From: Planctomycetaceae bacterium
GTDB lineage: Bacteria > Planctomycetota > Planctomycetia > Pirellulales > Pirellulaceae
Direction of reading: 5' to 3'
DNA: 21,903 bases
NCBI GenBank assembly: GCA_005773145.1
Contig: SXHS01000270.1
Span: forward strand, 1 to 21,903
How positions within the stretch are numbered: the stretch's first letter is position 1; each line of letters opens with the position of its first letter. Below the pieces are notes generated by a model that was not told the origin of the DNA, ran no database searches, and saw nothing but the letters and a program-made list of their open reading frames with translations. Of this stretch, positions 1 through 5,982 are shown in pieces. The position numbers and the translations under genes were made by a program.

Positions 1-845
1 AGGCGGTGAGCGGAATTATCGCGTTGGTCCCTCAGTCTGCGGAGGTCGATGACCGAGATAGTGAAACCACCCTGCAAGAGCTCCACGCCCTCGCAACGCT
101 GGCCCGAACCTCTCGGCTGATCGGCGCGCGCCAAGAAGGCATCATTATCAATGCCTCGCGGCTCTCGTCGCGTTCGGCCGGCAGCATCATGCTGCCGGCC
201 GAACACATCTGTTTGATGGATATCAATGCCACCGTAGCCGACAGTTTGCTGCAAGCCCACCAGGACATGCACACACGCTTTCCCGTCACGAGTCGCCCAG
301 GGGATCCTCAAAGCATCATCGGATACGTCAACTTCAAGGACCTGGTAGCCTGCCTGAGAATTTCCCCCCGAGAACCGTCCCTCAAGGGGCTGCTTCGGCC
401 GCTCGTCAGCTTCCGCGAGGACCAGACGCTAACCCCATGTCTAGAACGGCTGATCCATGAACACACCCACATCGCTTTGGTGCGCGACACATCCGGACGC
501 ATCGTCGGCATGATCACGCTGGAAGATATCCTGGAAGAACTGGTGGGGGACATTCGGGACGAATTCGATCGACTGCCAGCCGTGATCACCGCCACGGGAA
601 GCGGCTGGATGGTGTGCGGTGGCGCCGCCATTGAGGCGGTTCAGACCACCACCGGGCTGCACTTGAGCTCCTTTACGAGCAGCCGAGCCAACTTCAACGA
701 TTGGCTCACGGAGCACCTAGGACGGCCCCCTCGTCCGGGCGAGGAACTCCGCATCGACGACCGCCGAGTCCTGATCCGCAAGACACGCCGCAACGCCGTT
801 CTGGAGGCCATCGTCGAGGGGCCGCCCCGACTGGATTTATCCTGA
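1..845 (+). CDS. CNNM/CorC-family CBS-domain protein, C-terminal part (5' end outside window)
   Basis: This is the cytoplasmic half of a CNNM/CorC/HlyC-type membrane protein, a family linked to divalent-cation (Mg/Co) transport. The frame is open to the window edge and has no convincing start; a GTG at position 6 is in frame but falls inside the expected linker. After the linker comes an IMLPAEH stretch where the family has its IMxPR motif, then a CBS pair (about residues 65-195 counted from position 6) with FPVTS, GYVNFKDLV and GMITLEDILEELVGDI. The C-terminal CorC_HlyC-type domain (about 195-275) contains FNDWLTEHLGRPPRPGEEL. The N-terminal DUF21 membrane domain must lie upstream. The arginine usual after IMxP is replaced by Ala-Glu. 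A 33-bp palindrome encodes the IMLPAE region. Family assignment is firm; the substrate is unknown. Confidence 0.85.
   Translation, partial: AVSGIIALVPQSAEVDDRDSETTLQELHALATLARTSRLIGARQEGIIINASRLSSRSAGSIMLPAEHICLMDINATVADSLLQAHQDMHTRFPVTSRPGDPQSIIGYVNFKDLVACLRISPREPSLKGLLRPLVSFREDQTLTPCLERLIHEHTHIALVRDTSGRIVGMITLEDILEELVGDIRDEFDRLPAVITATGSGWMVCGGAAIEAVQTTTGLHLSSFTSSRANFNDWLTEHLGRPPRPGEELRIDDRRVLIRKTRRNAVLEAIVEGPPRLDLS
172..204. repeat. 33-bp near-perfect palindrome inside the CBS-protein gene
   Basis: The left arm GTTCGGCCGGCAGCAT (172-187) is exactly reverse-complementary to the right arm ATGCTGCCGGCCGAAC (189-204), with a single C at 188 between them. As RNA this could form about 15 very GC-rich base pairs closed by a three-base loop. 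It lies fully within coding sequence. Its function is unknown. Confidence 0.9.
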
Positions 846-893
846 ACTCGCAGAATCGCTCGTGCAGTACCGACGACAACCGTAGGATTTCCA

Positions 894-1217
894 ATGGCCA
901 ACTCATCTCAACAGCGTAGACTGCGTCATGTCGTGCTCATCAAGTTCCGGCATGATGTTACCGCCGAACAGATTCACGAATTGACCACGGCCTTAGCAGC
1001 CCTGCCCAAAAAAATCCCCGAAGTGGAATCATTGGAATGGGGCACCGATAACAGCCCCGAGGGTTTGGCGCGTGGGTTCACGCACTGCTTCCTGATGACG
1101 TTTCGAGATGCGGCCGCCCGCGATGTGTACCTGCCGCATCCGGAACACCAGAAGTTCGTTGCAATTCTCAAACCGCGTCTGGAGGATGTGTTGGTCGTGG
1201 ACTACTGGTCGGAGTAG
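894..1217 (+). CDS. Dabb-domain (stress-responsive alpha/beta barrel) protein
   Basis: This is a 107-residue protein of the Dabb family, small dimeric ferredoxin-like alpha/beta barrels. The family pattern is visible: an opening strand LRHVVLIKFRHDVTAEQI, a central region with VESLEWGTDNSPEGLARGFTH, then FLMTFRDAAARDVYLPHPEHQKF and a final strand VLVVDYW. Family members range from plant stress proteins to polyketide cyclase-like and small bacterial proteins of unknown role, so no reaction can be assigned. The ATG is preceded by AGGA at 884-887 with six bases between, a good ribosome binding site. It follows the CBS-domain gene after 48 bases on the same strand and may be co-transcribed with it. 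It is convergent with the FAD enzyme gene. There is no signal peptide or membrane segment. Confidence 0.85.
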   Translation: MANSSQQRRLRHVVLIKFRHDVTAEQIHELTTALAALPKKIPEVESLEWGTDNSPEGLARGFTHCFLMTFRDAAARDVYLPHPEHQKFVAILKPRLEDVLVVDYWSE

Positions 1218-1265
1218 TCTCGAGGTACGCTAGCATCACAGGCTGGAAGCCTATGCCACGGGGGA

Positions 1266-2546
1266 TCATTCGGTCGCCATTTCGCGGCGAATCTGCTCCA
1301 TGGGCTCCCACACCTGGTCGACTTCGTCCTTGAAAAGATCTCCGATCAACAGATCGGTTACCAATCCCTTCAGGTGAGGATAGGCTTTGACGAACCGACC
1401 AAAACTAAAGCCTTCATAATACGCGCAGACGAGTCGTCGCATGCGTTCCATGCCGCGCACGAACTCGGGCTGCCAGGTTCCCAATGCGGCGGCGGAGGTA
1501 TCTCCCGACGCCAGGCCGGCCCCGATGGCATCTGCGGCCAGTTGCCCGGATTTCAAAGCCAAGAGCACCCCCGACGAATACAACGGGTCTAAAAATCCAA
1601 ACGCATCACCCACCAAGACCCAACCATTCCCGGCCACCTGTGTCGCGCGGTAGGAGTACTCTTTCAGTATCCGAAAAGGTGCGACACGTTCGGCATTTGC
1701 AATCCGCGGCTGCAACCCGGGGCAGCGGGCCACTTCCTCAAAGTAGATCGCCTCGTGATCTTTGGTGGCTCGGTTCTTAAACAAATAATCGTGCCCCGCA
1801 ACGACTCCCACGCTCACCACATCATCATGTAGTGGGATATACCAGAACCAACCGGCCTTGTCTTGAGTCTGCAAGACCATCGTCGCCCCCTCATCGCGAC
1901 CAGCGTCTCGATAAGCCCCCTTCCAATAGGTCCACAAGGCAGCCTTTTTCAACAATGGGTCCCATTGACGCAATTTCATGCGATCCATCAGCAAGGTACT
2001 CTGACCACTTGCATCCACCACAACACGAGCTGGAACCGTGCGCGTCGAGCCATTTTCAAACTTCACCTGAACTCCGCTAGCCCGATCACCTGCACCGTTC
2101 GCATCGGGTTCGAAGAGAACTTCGACTACGTGCGCGCCTTCATGCACCGCAACGCCGTGATCGCGCGCGTTGTTCAGCATCAATTGGTCAAACTCGCTGC
2201 GCAGCACCTGCCAGGTCTGGGAGGACTCGTGCGGCTTGTTGTCAAAGAAATAGAACGGTTCGGACAACTTTCCGTGCTGATTAACGAACTGCACACTGTG
2301 TTTTTTTACGAAATGGCTTTTTTTGAGCTTTGGCAACATCTGAAGGCGTTCCAAGACATGATAGGTCTCGGGGATCAACGACTCTCCGATGTGAAAGCGT
2401 GGAAATTTCTCTCGTTCGTAAAGGGCCACGCGATACCCCTGCTGGGCAATCAGGGTGGCGGTGGTCGTGCCCGATGGCCCGCCACCGATCACCACGACCT
2501 CGACCGGCGATTCTTGAGTCGTGAGAGGTTTTGGTTGGATGTCCAT
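1266..2546 (-). CDS. FAD-dependent oxidoreductase, flavin-halogenase/geranylgeranyl-reductase-like
   Basis: This is a 426-residue flavoprotein. A GGGPSG dinucleotide-binding motif (residues 21-26) is followed by FPRFHIGESLIP (48-59), the signature found after the first FAD motif in flavin-dependent halogenases and relatives. A GWFWYIPL segment (232-239) corresponds to the WxWxIP motif of those halogenases. A second FAD motif, GDAFGFLDPLYSSG, lies near residue 310. Lys81/Lys82 fall roughly where family members carry the catalytic lysine, but I could not align them. Activity could be halogenation, hydroxylation or reduction; annotation pipelines often call such proteins tryptophan halogenase or NAD(P)/FAD-dependent oxidoreductase. 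I chose the ATG at 2546 over an in-frame start at 2579 because a promoter-like TATAAT sits directly upstream of 2546. No biosynthetic cluster surrounds it. Two A7 runs occur in codons around 73-82. Confidence 0.8.
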   Translation of the reverse strand: MDIQPKPLTTQESPVEVVVIGGGPSGTTTATLIAQQGYRVALYEREKFPRFHIGESLIPETYHVLERLQMLPKLKKSHFVKKHSVQFVNQHGKLSEPFYFFDNKPHESSQTWQVLRSEFDQLMLNNARDHGVAVHEGAHVVEVLFEPDANGAGDRASGVQVKFENGSTRTVPARVVVDASGQSTLLMDRMKLRQWDPLLKKAALWTYWKGAYRDAGRDEGATMVLQTQDKAGWFWYIPLHDDVVSVGVVAGHDYLFKNRATKDHEAIYFEEVARCPGLQPRIANAERVAPFRILKEYSYRATQVAGNGWVLVGDAFGFLDPLYSSGVLLALKSGQLAADAIGAGLASGDTSAAALGTWQPEFVRGMERMRRLVCAYYEGFSFGRFVKAYPHLKGLVTDLLIGDLFKDEVDQVWEPMEQIRREMATE

Positions 2547-2552
2547 GCTGGC

Positions 2553-2580
2553 ATTATACCCGGCCAACTCCCATTGCAAA
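2553..2580 (-). promoter_or_regulatory. Predicted promoter for the FAD oxidoreductase gene
   Basis: On the minus strand a perfect -10 hexamer TATAAT (2558-2553) is preceded, 16 bases upstream, by TTTGCA (2580-2575; 4 of 6 matches to TTGACA). Six bases separate the -10 from the ATG at 2546, so transcription would begin at or next to the start codon, giving a leaderless mRNA. Seen by eye only. Confidence 0.5.
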
Positions 2581-2613
2581 GTCTGAGACGATTTCCTGCG
2601 TGAACGGCAGGGC

Positions 2614-3822
2614 TCAGCGGCCCCCTGGGCGCAACACCCAACGGACCGCCACCAGTAGTGGCGCCATCAGCAGCAGGCACATGCCAACCAGTATGGGCAC
2701 GAGGTACCCCAGGTAGAAAATCGGCTCAGTGAACTCCCAAAGGTGGCGCCAGCCTATGAGGAGTACGGCGGTACCCGCACAGATGAATGGACCGTAGGCA
2801 ATCTCGTGCCGACGCGTCAGCAACCATTGGGCCACGGCGATCAGGACGCCGGCCAAAGGGGCCAGGAAGAATATGATCAAGGTGGACTGCCAACCCACGA
2901 ACGCGCCAATCATGGCCATCAGGGTCACATCGCCAAACCCCATCGCCTCCTGGCGCAAGGCAAAGGAGGCCACTACGCGCACGCTCCAAATCAATCCGCC
3001 GCCACAGGCTGCCCCGACGAGCGCCGTCAACAGGCCTTGCCAGTGAGTCTCCCCCCAACACCAGACGCAGACCACCAGTAAACATCCCAGTCCCCACATC
3101 CGACCGATCCTGCGACCGTATTCATGTCGTGCCATGCTCGCGCACAGAAACGAGATGGCCTTTCGCCAACCGAGTCGTAGCGTCCAAGTGCGGGGACAGA
3201 TGGCGAAGCACCAAGCGGAGAAACATGCCAATCCCAACAGCATGCCGCGCCAATCATCAAGCCAGGGGTAGGCGTCCCAAGCGGCCGGCTGCGTTAGCCA
3301 CAACGGTTCCACGAGCGTTGCCGGATCCCATCGGACCACCGGCAATAGTGATCCGGGCTGGCATATCGCCAGGGCGCATCCCACCAGCAATCCAGGACGC
3401 GTGATTTCGTCGGGTATGGTTTGTTCGTCAATATCAATGAACGTGGCAACCAACATGAGACTCATCAGGATGGCATGAGACACCAAACGGACGGCCAGGG
3501 ACGGATCCGGACGGCCCGCCAGCTCCCTGGGGAGCAATCCGCCGTGCAGGTGCCAGGCCACCAGCCCGACCAGGCCGACCCCGCAAGCCAGTTCGATGAG
3601 CATCGGTCGGATCCAATACGCACGCCCATGCAACGGTACCTCGCGACGCAGAAAGTACCAACCGATGATGGGAAGCCGGTCGTACCAGTGGCGTGGCGGC
3701 GCGGCCGGATCCGGGGCTGACCACGGGCCAATAGCTCGTGCGTGCCACGCCAAGCGGTAGATGCCTCGATTCAGTTGTGTGCCCACCAACACACCCAGGA
3801 GCGCCAAGAGGCTCCAATTCAT
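2614..3822 (-). CDS. Type IV prepilin peptidase (A24 family), enlarged form
   Basis: This is an integral membrane aspartyl protease expected to cleave leader peptides of type IV pilin-like proteins after Gly and often to methylate the new N-terminus. It has 402 residues. The family N-terminal domain is recognisable in WYDRLPIIGWYFLRRE (46-61) and YWIRPMLIEL (69-78), but the two CxxC zinc pairs are absent. The catalytic aspartate motifs are FIDIDEQTIPDEIT (128-141) and GFGD (295-298). They lie about 160 residues apart, against roughly 65 in PilD, because of an extra part-hydrophobic segment (about 150-265). At least six membrane helices are evident. I start at ATG 3822; an in-frame TTG at 3861 would add 13 residues. 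The likely substrates are the gspG-K pseudopilins encoded at 18.8-21.9 kb. It follows aroK after 108 bases. Confidence 0.85.
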   Translation of the reverse strand: MNWSLLALLGVLVGTQLNRGIYRLAWHARAIGPWSAPDPAAPPRHWYDRLPIIGWYFLRREVPLHGRAYWIRPMLIELACGVGLVGLVAWHLHGGLLPRELAGRPDPSLAVRLVSHAILMSLMLVATFIDIDEQTIPDEITRPGLLVGCALAICQPGSLLPVVRWDPATLVEPLWLTQPAAWDAYPWLDDWRGMLLGLACFSAWCFAICPRTWTLRLGWRKAISFLCASMARHEYGRRIGRMWGLGCLLVVCVWCWGETHWQGLLTALVGAACGGGLIWSVRVVASFALRQEAMGFGDVTLMAMIGAFVGWQSTLIIFFLAPLAGVLIAVAQWLLTRRHEIAYGPFICAGTAVLLIGWRHLWEFTEPIFYLGYLVPILVGMCLLLMAPLLVAVRWVLRPGGR

Positions 3823-3866
3823 GGCGACGGGGCAGACATCATCTGCGAAGTTCGGCAACAAAACAT
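3819..3866 (-). other. Possible upstream ORF coupled to the prepilin peptidase
   Basis: A 15-codon minus-strand ORF (MFCCRTSQMMSAPSP) ends in a TGA that overlaps the ATG of the prepilin peptidase as ATGA. An AGGA lies 10 bases before its ATG, whereas the peptidase ATG itself has no obvious ribosome binding site. This could allow translational coupling. It may equally be chance, because the frame is part of a longer open stretch inside aroK. Confidence 0.25.
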
Positions 3867-3930
3867 TGTCCCTTCATCCTTCAGAACCCTCTTTTTGTCG
3901 CCGTCGCCATATTGCAGTGCCCTTCGAGCG

Positions 3931-4473
3931 CTATTCGCTTGACCGGCCCACCTGATGCAATCCTCGATACCAACACTCAATCTCGATCGACTCATCGGCT
4001 GGCGTTCGATGATCGGTATCGATGGTCCAGTCGGCGCAAGCAGCATAGATAGCCATACGGGCCGCCAGCAACTGCTCGATTTCAATGCGTCCTCCCTGAG
4101 AAGTCAAGTCGGGACGCTGCATGCGGCTTACCGGATCCTGGGCCAAACGTTGTTGGATGCTGTCGACGGAGGCGCGCAGCCACACGGTACGTGCGTGCTG
4201 GCGTAATCGCTCGCGACTATCCTCACGAAACACGGCTCCACCACCCAGCGCCAGCACAACGTGATCACGTTGCAGGGATTCGGCCAAGGCGGTCGCCTCA
4301 AGTTCCCGAAACGCCGGCTCCCCTTCATCTTGAAAGATCTGTGCGATGGTCCGACCGGACGCACGCTGCACCTCGTCGTCGGTATCGCACCAAGCCCAGC
4401 CCAGCCGCGACGCCAACAGTTTCGCCACCGTACTCTTTCCTGTTCCTCGATATCCGATCAAGGCGATGTTCAT
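3931..4473 (-). CDS. aroK: Shikimate kinase
   Basis: It phosphorylates shikimate at the 3-hydroxyl using ATP, in the chorismate pathway, and is cytoplasmic. The protein has 180 residues, normal for the family. Visible motifs are the P-loop GYRGTGKST (7-15), the Mg/substrate-binding DTDD (30-33), the shikimate-binding FRELE (55-59) and GGGA (77-80), and a lid segment with arginines, PVSRMQRPD (about 114-122). The ATG at 4473 is only nine bases after the aroDE stop, which supports co-transcription and coupled expression of consecutive shikimate-pathway enzymes. The carboxy-terminus (RGLHQVGRSSE) is not conserved. No terminator was recognised after the TAG. I am confident of the function; aroK and aroL names are interchangeable here. 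Confidence 0.95.
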   Translation of the reverse strand: MNIALIGYRGTGKSTVAKLLASRLGWAWCDTDDEVQRASGRTIAQIFQDEGEPAFRELEATALAESLQRDHVVLALGGGAVFREDSRERLRQHARTVWLRASVDSIQQRLAQDPVSRMQRPDLTSQGGRIEIEQLLAARMAIYAACADWTIDTDHRTPADESIEIECWYRGLHQVGRSSE

Positions 4474-4482
4474 GGCTGGGCA

Positions 4483-5982
4483 TCACAATTGACGAGCAGC
4501 ACCTATGGTGCGTTTCATAACGTTGCGCATGACGTCGGTGGGGGCTTCTCGTCCGGTGAAGTATTGATACTGCAGTGCGGCCTGTCCGATAAACATCTCG
4601 ACTCCCGTAATGACTTTGCAGTTCCGACTGCGGGCTTCCTTGATCAGCAATGTTTGCTCGGGATTGTAGACCATATCGAAGACGACCGTGACGGGGCGCA
4701 GATAGTGCATATCAAAGGGCGTCTCATCCACGTTGGGGTGCATACCGACCGGAGTGGCGTTGACAAGAACATCGTACTTGGTGGCGTGCCGATTGGCCCA
4801 TTCGGTGGCGCGCCCACCAACATGTTGCGCCAGAACCGTGGCAGCGTTTAATGTCCTCGCAGCAATGACCAACTGAGCTCCTCGGCGTTTAATGCCATAG
4901 GCGACCGCGCGGGCCGCCCCGCCGGCCCCCAAAATTAGTGCCGTCTTCCCCGCCCAAGAATCTCCGCCGGTGGGCTTGGCCATGGCCTTGTCCAAACTCG
5001 ACATGGCCGCACGATAGTCCGTGTTGAACGCGACCAACTGCCCCTCTTCCAAGATCACGGTATTGGCGGCGCCGATTCCTTTCGTCGCACCGTCCACCTT
5101 GGTGCAATGTCGCAAGATCGTCTCCTTGTGGGGGATCGTCACGCTCAGCCCGTGCACGTCCAAAGTCGGACAGTCCTGTAGGAATTGCGGCAGGTACTCA
5201 CTAGGCACGCGAAAAGGCACGTACACACAATCGAGCCCATCATGAACGAAGGCCGAATTGTGAATCACCGGACTCAAACTGTGTCCCACGGGGTCCGCTA
5301 TCACACCATACACGCGCGTCGTCTCTTTAATCCGCCCGTAGTGAAACACCTCATTCATCGCTTGATAACTCAACTGCCCAGGGGCAAGGGCCCGTTCGTG
5401 ATGAAAGGTGGCAAACGTGAATGGGGAGCCAAACTTGCCCCCCAAAATGCGGGATGGTGTGCCGATCTCACCCATACACAGTCCGACGGTGCGGGGTCCA
5501 TTCAATTGGCTTGTCTGCTTGATCAGTTGCAACATGCGAACGTTGTCATGCGGCTGGTTGGCCATCGTCGCCAACTTGACAATATCCGCATCGTGGCGAG
5601 CCAGGCGTTGATGGATTGCCAACAAATCTTCGGGCGTCTTGTGAAAGTCATGATGGCTGATGATGCGCTTAGTCTTGCCAAATCGTGGAATGGCCGCCGC
5701 AACGTCCTCTTCCAGATCGACGTATTCACAACCTTCGGCAATGGCCGACCGCAGCAGCATGCGGCGATCATCCTCGCTTCCCCGCCACCTGCCACCGTCG
5801 GGTTCGCGGCGGCACGTGATGATCACAGGGCCAGGGCGTTCCCCCAACAGCCGCTTCAGATTGACTTCCCCATTGATGTAGTCCAGCCGCAACTCGACGA
5901 GTTCTGCCCCCTGTTCCACCAGGTGAGCATGCTCTGCCAAAAGCTGTTTATGACGACCACGGCCAATACTGACGCAAATCAT
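4483..5982 (-). CDS. aroDE: Bifunctional 3-dehydroquinate dehydratase (type I) / shikimate dehydrogenase
   Basis: This 499-residue fusion covers two consecutive shikimate-pathway steps, 3-dehydroquinate to 3-dehydroshikimate to shikimate. Residues 1-220 form a type I dehydroquinase with IITCRREPDGGRW (54-66), catalytic His in SHHDFHKTP (likely His111) and the Schiff-base Lys136 in DIVKLATM. Residues 224-499 form the dehydrogenase with GVIADPVGHSLSP (226-238), VTIPHK (Lys286), NTD (Asp322), the NADP-binding GAGGAARA (352-359) and NATPVGM. The start at 5982 is chosen because its ATG overlaps the mutL TGA as ATGA and the homology begins at MICVSI; an upstream in-frame start at 6060 would lie deep inside mutL. 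Such fusions are known in plants, chlamydiae and planctomycetes. aroK follows nine bases later, so three pathway steps are adjacent. Confidence 0.95.
   Translation of the reverse strand: MICVSIGRGRHKQLLAEHAHLVEQGAELVELRLDYINGEVNLKRLLGERPGPVIITCRREPDGGRWRGSEDDRRMLLRSAIAEGCEYVDLEEDVAAAIPRFGKTKRIISHHDFHKTPEDLLAIHQRLARHDADIVKLATMANQPHDNVRMLQLIKQTSQLNGPRTVGLCMGEIGTPSRILGGKFGSPFTFATFHHERALAPGQLSYQAMNEVFHYGRIKETTRVYGVIADPVGHSLSPVIHNSAFVHDGLDCVYVPFRVPSEYLPQFLQDCPTLDVHGLSVTIPHKETILRHCTKVDGATKGIGAANTVILEEGQLVAFNTDYRAAMSSLDKAMAKPTGGDSWAGKTALILGAGGAARAVAYGIKRRGAQLVIAARTLNAATVLAQHVGGRATEWANRHATKYDVLVNATPVGMHPNVDETPFDMHYLRPVTVVFDMVYNPEQTLLIKEARSRNCKVITGVEMFIGQAALQYQYFTGREAPTDVMRNVMKRTIGAARQL

Noticed and set aside
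32..289. Open frame on the minus strand opposite the CBS-protein gene
   Set aside because: It reads across the palindrome and has no family features; the plus-strand frame has clear CBS motifs.
1240..1252. AGGCT-GGA-AGCCT hairpin between the convergent Dabb and FAD genes
   Set aside because: The stem has only five pairs and no T-tract follows on either strand, so it is not a supported terminator.
1863..2603. 246-codon plus-strand frame opposite the FAD enzyme
   Set aside because: It is antisense to a gene with clear FAD motifs and its product resembles nothing I recognise.
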